From: Rhabdornis inornatus
Taxonomy: Eukaryota; Chordata; Aves; Passeriformes; Rhabdornithidae
DNA length: 64,000 bases
Direction: 5' to 3'
Assembly (NCBI GenBank): GCA_013397075.1
Contig: VWZS01004484.1
Coordinates: forward strand, 992,001-1,056,000
Below the pieces are notes generated by a model. It ran no database searches. It was not told the origin of the DNA and worked only from the letters and a program-made list of their open reading frames with translations. The translations under genes and the position numbers were made by a program. Below are positions 48,701 to 57,537 of the stretch, in pieces; positions within the stretch are counted from its first letter, which is position 1, and every line of letters begins with the position of its first letter.

Positions 48701-51700
48701 GGCTTTTCTGTTCCCGAGTATTGATTTAGCAAATTTCTGCTGTTATGACCGAGATACATCCAGTGGCTCAGGCTTACTGAAGAAAACTAGTTGATGCTGA
48801 AAAGGGGGAGGAAAAAAAGGTGTTTCTGAGCCAGGTTGCCTTTTCCAGCAACAATGGTGTTTCAGTGGAATGAGAGCTTGTGCCTTGGCCCTGGTTTATT
48901 TTCAGGGTTGTGATGGGCAATATTGACTTTCTCCATGCAGGGCATCCTGCAAATCTCTCCCTGCTTGGCTGGGCACTGGTGGTATCATGGAATTGCTTGG
49001 GTTGAGGGGTTATAAATACTGGAGAGGGCATGCTCATGTCAAGATCCAGAGGTGCCTTGGCTTTCTCTCCATCTTACACTGATTTTTCAGTCTTTAGAGT
49101 TGTTGGGTCTTCCCAGAGCTGCTTTGGGCTCCCTGGCCCCAGGTGGAGGTTGAGGTTACGGTTAGGGTTGTTGGAGGTACTTGTGCTGCACTTCAACACA
49201 GATAGACTTCCTTGGCTCAGAGGACCTCTTGCATCCCCCTGGCCCTGCTGCCAGAAGGGATTTTGGAAGCCAAAGTGTGCAGAACTGAGGATGCCCATTT
49301 CGTGCCAGTTGCCACTCAGATGCACGAAGATCAGCACAGTCATGACCCACTCCTACCTCTGGCCCCCATCACTGTGGTACCACAGCAGCCTGGCAGTGAA
49401 AGGATGTGGCTCCCCCCACTGCACCACTCAAGCAGTTAAATGAGCTGCCCAAGGTTACATGAGAGATGTGGGCTGCCAGTGTTTACCATGCAGCTAATTG
49501 ATACCCTTGGCACTGCACAGGCTGATGTTAAAAAGCATCAGAGAAGACAGTGCAGGAGGTGAGAGCATCACAGTGAGTGCAAATGGTTTTTAAATAGAAG
49601 CAGAGCCCCTGTTTCCTTCTTGAATGAGGTTGTAGGACTGGATTTCTCACTGCCAGGTTTGTTTATAGTCGGTGGAAGTAAAAGAAGGTATGTGGCACAT
49701 TTTGGGAGGTGGCATTATCATAGAGCCAAGGTAATGTCTCAGAGAATGCAATAAATACTGCTAAATATTTAAGAGCTTATAAATGTTTAAAAAGAATCCC
49801 TGAATAGTTATTGATGGCGTTTAGTCTCATGCTCAGGAAAACTCCTCACTCTGGGTCATGAAGAGGAGATGCTTGAGATGCAGGAAGCTGATGACAAAGG
49901 CTGTGAAAAACGAGTCTGTATGGGCTGCAGTGATGGGAATGTGCCATACAACCCACAAGAGCCATGGATGCTGCAGTCCTGCCGGTGCTGCTTTGTCGTC
50001 CCAGCACAGCACCCAAGTATCTGCAGTTTTGGTGTGTTTGGGGCAGGTGCTGGGCGTGGAGGTGTGTTGGTGACCTAGCCACCGCGGCACCAGGGCTGGA
50101 CTGGCGGGTGTCGCTGCCACACTGAGCCAGGGGCACTTGGCGCTAGGTACAGCTTACTTTCCTAGACCCCTCGTTTGCTGTGATTCCAGCGTCCTGGATG
50201 TCAGTGGAAGCTCCCCCGCTGTGTTACAGAGGGATGAGCAGGGATGCCGCAGCTCCCCATGTCTGATACATCGTTACCCCGGGTGTTTTAGGTGAGATCT
50301 GTCCTGGCTCTGCCCCGGTCAAGTCATTCCCACCACGCTCTGCCGATGCCATAGGGGGTCCTGAGCGCAAATGCCGTGCGGAGCCAGGGCGGAGCTCAGC
50401 CAGCGTCTCCCTGTCCGTCACGTCCTCCCGAAGCCCCATTGCACCTCCCGCTCCATCGATCCAGCTAGTTACGAATTCAGATTTCAGCCGAGGACGAAAT
50501 GGAATCAGGAGGCAGCCTCACAGGGGCCCGCACTTCTTTCTCATGTTGCAGATAGCAGAGCAAAGTCTCTCTCAAGCTCCTGACAAGCTTTTGTTAGATG
50601 GAGGGGGAAGGAATTTTGCTTCTAGACATTTGCCAATGTATTCCTATTTAAGTAAAGGGGTAAGGGTGAAGCTGTCACACCGCTCAGGCATTTCTCCCAG
50701 CTCTGTCCCAGGCAGCGACGCACTCATTAAACTGCTCTGCAGTTCAGTCATCTCAATCAAATAAGAAAAAGTGATTCTTGAAATTCAGGATGTTAAAACA
50801 ATACATCATTAACAAAAGCCTCAGCTCCTGCCTCTTCATCCCTCTTTACTTAGAGAACTCCATCCTTTCATCTCAAATCCTTTGCTATGGGATGCAGTAG
50901 CCCTCAGTGCTGTTCCTCTACGAGGATTGCAGTGGATAATCAAAGAGCAGCCTGCCGAGATTTTTAATTGCTCAGGTTTTCTTAAGAACCAAGCAAGAGA
51001 GTTTTATGTTTGATAGCAGAGTCCTCTTTCTTTGTTTTCCACCAGAAGTGTTTTTTACCCAGCTGCTCATTGGGATATTAGCTCTCTGCAATAACATGTG
51101 CACGTAGGACCTAAGGAAAATTTAATTGGACAAAAAGGGAAGAATAGTGGGGATTTGCTGACTTTCAGGATTCAGGCTATTTACAGGCAGTGTAAGATTT
51201 CTATGCAAGTCCAGGCCCTGGGCACTGTTTGAAATGAGGTAGATGGGGAAAGCCCATGGTCAAACAAGTTTAAAATATCTGAGGTACCAAAAACGCCCTA
51301 TCAAAGGGCCACATCTGACTGGTTTCTCACAAATCTCTTCCTCCCAAAGATGCTGACCTGGAGTAACCCATCACCCCATAAATCCACATGCAGGAGATGA
51401 GGCAGTCTGGATACAGGCAGATGATACAGATTTGATTAGAATAATCTATTAGCCATCAAGTGCTTCATAGTACCCAAAAACTAGCTGTAAAAAAAGCCAA
51501 GTACCTGTGACTGAGTCAGATAATGTCCCATTTTTTGGGGGGGGTTACCCAACATCCCAACGTGCTGCCTCTGAGACCAGCTCTGAACATCTCCATGGAC
51601 CCCAGACTCCACATTGCTGGACCTTGTGGGCACTGTGCATCCAGAAGGGAGGAAGGAAGGCTGAAATCTTCCTCTGCAAGAGTGGGGAGGCCCCAGTGAA

Positions 51701-54700
51701 GCTCTGCTACTCATAGGCTGATAAGCAGAGGTGGAAAGGGGAATTGAGGGGTCATCCAGTCCCAGGAGATGAAGCTGTTCTTACAGCTAGGCAGAAAAAA
51801 AACTATGGTTGATGAGCAAGGCTTTGTGAATGAAGCTAGAAGTTTGCACATGAAAAGAATGGATTGTGAAGGATTTCAGAACCTTAAAAAGGTAAGCAAA
51901 AAATGTCTAAAATGCGAAAATAGGGGGTGTGGGCAATTCCAGAGGGACCTTTTCTTCTACAATTGAAGAAAAATGAATAAAAGTAAATAGAAAAAAATCA
52001 GTATCAAAACACAGCACATTGATCAACCAGATGCCATTTCACCCTATCAAAACCCTCATTTCACTTTGAAGAAATCGTCAGAACAATCCTCCAATTCTCA
52101 CATATCCACAGGACACTACAAGCCCTTTCCTCTGCATAACCTACAAAGAAACTACTCTCAGCACCTTCCTTCCAAATCCAGCTATTTGTTGGCTCTGTCT
52201 CCAACTCTGAAACATCATGACAGAGAACCTGGAGCCTCTGACCTTGTTTGGTGATGCCTTTAATCCCAGTATTTTACCCAAGACCATCTTGAAAACAAAC
52301 TATATTTTTTGATTGAAAAAATTTGCTTTCTACCTTGCTCTAAAGAGCTGCCTTTTGGTTTTCAAGCTCTGGACGCAGTTGTATTAGGGCTCCCTGAGCT
52401 GGAGCCACATGGGGAAGTGATTTAATTGTCAAAGTCAGCACAAGCTCGTTGTCTGGCAGAGCGCCAGCATGGCGTGTTAGCAGAGCTGCATGGATTAGGT
52501 TTTGCTTCTCATGTTGGTGCCTTGGCTTTTGTCCTTTGAGTGGCATTGCTTGCATGGGAAGGAAGGAGGAGGCAAACTCTGAGGAGGCCAAGATGGAGAA
52601 GATGCACTTTAGGCAGCAATACCCACTTCTGGGTGTCCGTGCCACTCAGCATGTCCCAGTGCTTTGTGCTGAGATCCAAAGCCAGCGCAGGGATGTCTCA
52701 GGGGTTCCCCTCCTGAGCTGGCTGCAGGGCAGGAGGGTGCAGGGAGCACAGCCCATGCTCAGTGCCCCTCTGATTTCTTGCTCTGGCAGCAAGAAATGAA
52801 AGTGAACTCCTTGGGGTTTGATGTGAATTGGCCGAGGTGAGCAGGTGGGCTCCCTGCATGGAGCAGTGGTGGGAGTTTTTATGTGGCTTTAACAGAGGAC
52901 TTTGTTCTGAATCTGCTTCTTCAATTTTTCTTGAGTTATTAAGACTTGTTGCTTGGGCTTTGCTTTTTCTTCTCCATACATCCCTAGGCTATAAATGGAG
53001 TTTCGTTTTGGGTTAAAGGCCATCAATGTTTGTGTCAAGCTTTGGAAACAACCTTTGCCCTCTCTGTCCTTCCATCTTTCCTCCTCACCACAGTAACATC
53101 CCAAACTTTTTCTCATAGCCACATAAAGCTAGGAAACACAACTGAAATTTGTGATTCAGAACACCTCTCAAAGTGCAGCTGATACCACAAATAACTCAGA
53201 GTGTTTTCAGGACTATGTGGGTGTTTGTCTCAACCACTTGGTAGGGATGGCTGTACATGACTGTGTCTCACCTACTTTTTTGTTATATGTTGTGTATCTT
53301 AGGCAAAGTATTAATTTGTATGTATGATATTCATTTTGTATACACGGACATGATTCAGCCTCATTTGGGGAGCCCCAGTGATCCAGAATTTTAACTGGCA
53401 GATGAAGTGGGGAGTTGTGTTGCAGTAAGTTCAGCTCCTCATAAGGTTCAGTAGTGGGATGCAGTTGCAGATTTGGTGTTGTAAGAAGAATCCCAGCTTT
53501 CTGGAATCCCAGTTATAATGAGTCTTAAATTCATATGACTGGTGGAAAGAATAACTCAACGGGAATCTTTCCCCCACCAGAAGAGACTTCCACATAATTA
53601 ATTAATCTCCTATTCAGGCAAAAGTCCTATGGGAAAAGGTTGGGTTTTGGTCTGAATAAAACATGGTAAAATCCACACTGAGAAAAATGATGGTTGGCAT
53701 ACAATGGTGTGTTTACAGTGACGTACCTGAGCAAATATTGTACTTCCTTTTGGCTTAATTAGTGCCATATGTTAAAGAGATAAATTGTCTCCCTATGTTA
53801 AGCAAAAAATCCTCCTATTATGTTCTCAAAGCCCAAATATTTGTCTGAATGATGAAGACAATATTTTTGCCCAAATTCGGCTGTTTGAAATGCATCTTTT
53901 ACAGGATAGAGCACTGTTTTGGTTGGAGTCTATATTGCAGAGCTAGAAGAGTAACACAGATTTTGGTTGAGACTCCTATGGCTTCACTTTTAGACTTGGG
54001 GAGAAGTGTTCCTCAAAGACAAGTGATGAGGGATTTAGAAGCTAAATTCTGTGTCCTTTCTTCATGAAAGTCTCATTTGTCCCTATCAGGTATCTCAAGT
54101 ATTGTATTCCAGGAGCTCTACAGGATTCATGCATAGAAAATTTCCACATCAAGCCACCCTATTTGAGCTAAAAACTGTCTTCCTGAAAGTTGTCTGAGTA
54201 TTCATGTACAGCCTTCATGTGACAGAGAATCCATCAGGTACCCAGGTACTTTTTCATATCACTTGATTACCTTGTCTCAGACAAGATTTGGACAAGGACA
54301 AGATTTGTAGTTTGAAGTAGTGCGTGATCCACTCTTGGCATCTCACCAGTACTTATTCTGCTGAACAGCGTTGCCCACTTTCCTCACATATCACATATCC
54401 CTTCCCCAAGCAGGTGAAGATTCCCCGTAACATATTTAATGATGGATCTAGACTGAGCCTCCCTAGTCTCTTGCCACAAAGCCTGGTTTCCAAAACTAAT
54501 GTAATTCTTGTCACTGTTCCTCAGAGAAGTATTTTGCTAATGCTGTGCATGAAAATAATACAACCTTTCTTCTGCTTTATATTCCCCTGCTTATATCTAC
54601 AAGGATCACATTTGCTGCTTTATTTACAGCACCATACAGAGTTTGCATTCAGTGGGTTGTGCACAATCTCCCTTCAGTCCTTGACACCACCGCTGTTTGG

Positions 54701-55995
54701 CAGAAGACATTTGCCTTTTGTTTATATTTGATGTGCGTTCTTCCTCGCTGGACATATGACTTTGCCTTTGACTTTGCTGTTCAACAAGCCCTTTTTATCA
54801 AACAACCAGAGTCAGGCAGCACAACTGACTCATTACCAGGCAGGAATTGCTATTCTGCCCACTTTGTGGTTATGGCCACTTTTTACCATCAGGGATTATA
54901 TTTTTTCTTTCACATCTTTGATAAAGATACTGAAGAGTACTGAGCAAAAAGAAAATCTTACTGTGAGTCTAAAAGAACATGCACTGCATACTAATATCTC
55001 ACTGATCCTTGTTTTCTAAAATACATTTTGTTACTTGTTTTTAGTCCACTGAATAAGGGCTACATGGATATCTTTAGTGTTACTTAATCAAAATAAGACT
55101 AAATATGAATTACAGAAATCCTTTTTCATCTTGGCTGCTTTCATCAACCAAGTCCCTGTAATTTAATTTAGTAATAGTTTTTGTTTTTAAATAGTTCATC
55201 TTGATTCTTGCTGGCAATTTCTTTTTGCTTAGGGAGTAGGATATTTTTTTCTAGTATATTGGTGTCCAGGCCTACATTTTGCTGGCATTTATGAAATGGA
55301 ATAACAATGTGATCCTTTGCATCTAGAAAACCATCATTTTCTAACCTGATGTGCTACTTATTATGTTCTACAAAAACAAGGTCTGATGCAGAAACACTCC
55401 AAGCCGATTTCAATTATTTTTATATAGTTTATATATTTAGAAACTTATATACAGCTTTTAGAAACCCCAGGGATGCTTCTCCACTGGTAGCACAAGTCCT
55501 TCAGTATCAGCTTCCCAGCCTTAAATCTCCTATCAGACATAAAAGATGAATCCTATCTCTGCGCTCCAAGGTGGTCTGCAGCGGGCACTTCACCCTCAGG
55601 ACTCCTCCCCAACCAAGTGAGCCACAGTTTGCGTAGGGATTTCCAGGCATTTTGAGCTTTACCCGAACAGTATTTATGGCATGTCAGACTGCCTTTGATG
55701 GAGACTGCCCTTTCTCTCTCCCTCCTTCTCTCTCTCTCCTTCTCTCTCTCTTGTCTTGCCTAAAGAGGCTGTGGCAGTGATTCTAGCATCCCCATCATCT
55801 GTATCATCACAGGGACGCTCGGAAATATCCAAATATCCATCATCTCACACAAACATTTCCCGTTCCTTCGACCTAGTATCAATCTAATGGTTGAGTACTC
55901 CAATATCTCCGTTAAGTGCCTGTATTTTCGTTGGCTTTTGTANTGAAGCTGCCGCAGGCCAGCAGGATAACGTGGGTCTTGGTGGTCTCAGTCAT
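33290..55995 (-). CDS. NMNAT2: Nicotinamide/nicotinate mononucleotide adenylyltransferase 2 (exon 1 truncated by an assembly gap)
   Basis: This enzyme makes NAD from NMN and ATP. It is the short-lived neuronal isoform, carried on Golgi-derived vesicles along axons, where it keeps SARM1 inactive. Exons in transcript order: 55995-55944 (partial), 39709-39621, 38910-38843, 38141-38063, 37049-36920, 36292-36212, 36100-36056, 35277-35201, 33921-33820, 33588-33521, 33392-33290. Exons 2-11 are GT-AG and in phase. If exon 1 ends as in other vertebrates, the protein is 308 residues, one longer than human. Visible landmarks: [17 protein letters not shown] at the start; [20 protein letters not shown] (exon 2); [17 protein letters not shown] (exon 4); RICCVRPP with the two palmitoylated cysteines (exon 6); [18 protein letters not shown] (exon 8); the SSTKSRL nucleotide-binding motif (exons 10-11). 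The about 11 residues of the catalytic GSFNPxTxxH region after GSF are missing from the window. Confidence 0.96.
40205..40435 (+). mobile_element. CR1 LINE 3' fragment
   Basis: The CR1 3' end lies in + orientation. It contains 'ccacatccctggaagtgtcc', 'ttggatggggcttgaagc', 'ttcccatggcaggggctgg' and ends 'aaaccattccaggattcta'. It is 5'-truncated and inserted antisense to NMNAT2. Confidence 0.85.
41375..41490 (+). mobile_element. Short CR1 3' fragment
   Basis: CR1 phrases 'gatgcccagagaagttttgg', 'tccttggaagtgtctaagg' and 'ggggcttggagcaacctgc' are clear. The element stops before the usual tail, so both ends are incomplete. Confidence 0.75.
42155..42625 (+). mobile_element. CR1 LINE 3' fragment, about 470 bp
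   Basis: This is one of the two longest CR1 copies in the window. It starts near 'catgtccagagaaggtaac', passes 'agaaaagaaggctcaaggg' and 'ctgcccagggcagtggtgg', and ends at 'gattttgtgattctaag'. It carries only the 3' part of ORF2/3' UTR and is antisense to NMNAT2. Confidence 0.88.
46305..46435 (+). mobile_element. Short CR1 3' end
   Basis: The segment runs from 'tgggtggggcttggagcaac' through 'tgcccatggcagggtgttg' to 'accattctgtgattcta', the typical last 120 bp of CR1. Confidence 0.82.
48180..48500. promoter_or_regulatory. CpG-rich block with repeated CCAAT modules inside NMNAT2 intron 1
   Basis: An isolated GC- and CpG-rich segment in otherwise AT-rich intron contains two near-identical 28-bp units, 48296-48323 and 48339-48366. 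Each unit begins TGATTGGCTG (inverted CCAAT box) and includes ACGCGTGG. A CCAAT box on the other orientation lies at 48386-48390. Clustered CCAAT boxes in a CpG-rich block are typical of NF-Y-dependent, often bidirectional, promoters. No protein-coding gene is recognised on either side, so the transcript (if any) is unknown. Confidence 0.4.
49425..49500 (+). repeat. Possible MIR/CORE-SINE relic
   Basis: The phrase 'gagctgcccaaggttacatg', followed by 'agagatgtgggctgcca', resembles the conserved core region of ancient MIR elements. It is short and diverged. I could not align it. Confidence 0.3.
55709..55752 (+). repeat. CT-rich pyrimidine microsatellite
   Basis: An uninterrupted run of C and T, mainly CT/TCTC with CCTCC breaks, lies immediately before the first copy of the 190-bp repeat. 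It reads as GA repeats on the NMNAT2 sense strand. Confidence 0.85.
55753..55942. repeat. 190-bp assembly duplicate, copy 1 (contig end)
   Basis: This segment begins GTCTTGCCTAAAGAGGCTG and ends TTGGCTTTTGTA at the N at 55943. It is identical to 56323-56512 as far as I can compare by eye. It is best explained as the overlapping end of one contig, not a genomic duplication. Confidence 0.9.
55944..55995 (-). CDS. NMNAT2: NMNAT2 exon 1 fragment with start codon, cut by an N at 55943
   Basis: The - strand ATG (55993-55995) begins [17 protein letters not shown] and one further base (A, the first base of the expected Asn codon). The contig then ends at the N at 55943. No donor is visible. The sequence beyond the N is intronic and belongs elsewhere (see findings). 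By comparison with family members, about 33 nt of coding sequence and the donor fall in the gap. Confidence 0.93.
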
Positions 55996-56321
55996 GGTGC
56001 GGCCCTGCCCGGCCCCGCCGCGGTCTGTGGCTCGGTGCGGCTGCGGGAGGGAGGAGGGCGGAGGGATGGAGCGGGGCCGGGCGGGAGCGGGGGCGGCGCC
56101 GCGGCTGCGGGAGCCGAGCCGGGGCCGCCCCTCGCCAGCACGGCCCGGGGCGCTCCCCGCGGGGTCCTACACACGCGTGAGTGCGTGTACACTCATGTAC
56201 ACACCACGGGCACACACCCATCCCCGCGGCGTGGAGAGGGGCACACGCCCCTGCACAGATGCGCCCATGCACGCACACAGAGGTGGGCACACATCCGCAT
56301 CTGCTCTACGGACACTCACAG
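55996..56321 (-). promoter_or_regulatory. NMNAT2: NMNAT2 5' UTR and CpG-island promoter
   Basis: The sequence upstream of the NMNAT2 ATG on the - strand is extremely GC-rich and dense in CpG from about 55996 to 56180. It then carries CA/TG-rich sequence. This is a typical TATA-less CpG-island promoter of a neuronal gene. Its continuation is at 57129 onward, because 56092-56321 is repeated at 56899-57128. The exact start site is unknown. Confidence 0.65.
56092..56321. repeat. 230-bp assembly duplicate, copy 1 (contig end)
   Basis: GC-rich sequence starting GGCGGCGCCGCGGCTGCGGG and ending ACACTCACAG at the N at 56322. It matches 56899-57128 except for one base (C at 56250, T at 57057). It lies upstream of NMNAT2 exon 1. 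Confidence 0.9.
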
Positions 56322-56322
56322 N

Positions 56323-56512
56323 GTCTTGCCTAAAGAGGCTGTGGCAGTGATTCTAGCATCCCCATCATCTGTATCATCACAGGGACGCTCGGAAATATCC
56401 AAATATCCATCATCTCACACAAACATTTCCCGTTCCTTCGACCTAGTATCAATCTAATGGTTGAGTACTCCAATATCTCCGTTAAGTGCCTGTATTTTCG
56501 TTGGCTTTTGTA
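56323..56512. repeat. 190-bp assembly duplicate, copy 2 (contig start)
   Basis: This is identical to 55753-55942 and starts directly after the N at 56322. Unlike copy 1, it continues into new sequence (ACTGGCTGTGG...) at 56513. It therefore extends the contig that ends at 55942. Confidence 0.9.
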
Positions 56513-56897
56513 ACTGGCTGTGGTTGCTTGGTTCTATCTCCTCCCTGGTCAGAGGAAATGGAAGAGACTGCAGCGGCTGCAGTCTCGCAGACCCGAGGAC
56601 GAATAGCAGCGGACAAACAGCGCCAGGACCGACCCCGGGGGCTGCGGGGGCGGGAGCGTGAGATTGTGAGTGCAGAGCGGGGAACCCGGACATCCGAGGG
56701 GCACAGCCCCAAAGGACTGGGGACGGCTGTCAGGGGTGGGGAACCGGTCCGGGAGTCCCCGGTGGTCCCCGCCCGCGCCGCCTTCAGCACCACCTGCCGC
56801 GGACAGCGCCCGGCCCCGCCGCGCTCCCGGGAGCGGAGCTGCGCCCTCGAACGCGCCCCGAGCCCCGCAACGCCCCCATCCGCACCCCGGGGTGCAG
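56513..56897 (-). other. NMNAT2: Misplaced NMNAT2 intron 1 sequence next to exon 1
   Basis: GC-rich, CpG-dense sequence between the 190-bp duplicate and the N at 56898. As assembled it lies upstream of the NMNAT2 promoter. By contig overlap it belongs between 55942 and 55944, that is, in the 5' end of NMNAT2 intron 1, as the downstream edge of the CpG island. I see no exon in it. Confidence 0.75.
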
Positions 56898-56898
56898 N

Positions 56899-57128
56899 GG
56901 CGGCGCCGCGGCTGCGGGAGCCGAGCCGGGGCCGCCCCTCGCCAGCACGGCCCGGGGCGCTCCCCGCGGGGTCCTACACACGCGTGAGTGCGTGTACACT
57001 CATGTACACACCACGGGCACACACCCATCCCCGCGGCGTGGAGAGGGGCACACGCCTCTGCACAGATGCGCCCATGCACGCACACAGAGGTGGGCACACA
57101 TCCGCATCTGCTCTACGGACACTCACAG
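56899..57128. repeat. 230-bp assembly duplicate, copy 2 (contig start)
   Basis: This begins directly after the N at 56898 and continues into new sequence at 57129. It extends the exon-1 contig that ends at 56321. Confidence 0.9.
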
Positions 57129-57174
57129 AGGTGCAGCAGGGACACACCGTCGTCTCCAGGACCGAGGAGGTGTA

Positions 57175-57537
57175 ATAGGAGGTTTAGCCTGCAGATGAGG
57201 AGACTGAAGGGTGACCTTATCACGCCCTACAATTCCGTGCTGAAAGGAGGATATAACCAGGTGGGAGGTCAGTATTTTCTCCCAAGCAACCAGGGACAGG
57301 ACAAGGAGACATAATCTTAGGCCGATAGACGTCAGGAGGAATTTCTTCACAGAAAGGGTGATTAGACATTGGAATGGGCTACCCAGAGAGGCAGTGGAGT
57401 CACAGACCCTGGAGGTGTTTAAGGAAAGACTGGGCGTGGTACTTAATGCCATGACGTAGTCGACAAGGTGGTAATCAGTCATAGATTGGACTTGATGACC
57501 TCAGAGGTCTTTTCCAGCGTAACTGATTCTGTGATCT
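57175..57537 (+). mobile_element. CR1 LINE 3' fragment, about 360 bp
   Basis: The CR1 3' region has 'gcagatgaggagactgaagg', 'aggaggaatttcttcacag', 'gggctacccagagaggcag' and 'ttggacttgatgacctcag', ending at 'ctgattctgtgatctgc'. It has an intact 3' end, is 5'-truncated and has no ORF2. Confidence 0.9.

Larger units (their letters stand above)
39710..55942 (-). other. NMNAT2: NMNAT2 intron 1
   Basis: This is about 16 kb between NMNAT2 exon 2 and the displaced exon 1. I searched for the missing exon-1 codons and for any other NMNAT2 exon and found none. It holds several CR1 fragments (listed separately), a CpG-rich CCAAT block at 48.18-48.50 kb, a possible MIR relic near 49.43 kb and a pyrimidine tract at 55709-55752. 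Segments 56513-56897 also belong to this intron. Confidence 0.75.

Noticed and set aside
55753..57128. A genuine segmental or tandem duplication at the NMNAT2 promoter
   Set aside because: Each repeat copy ends or begins exactly at an N, and one copy of each pair is always a contig end. That is the signature of unmerged contig overlaps.
56486..57175. A 229-codon + strand ORF beginning [13 protein letters not shown]
   Set aside because: It runs through the N at 56898, through both assembly-duplicate regions and through a CpG island where stop codons are rare. Its second half is the same as another frame in 55916-56350 because the DNA is duplicated. No domain is recognisable.
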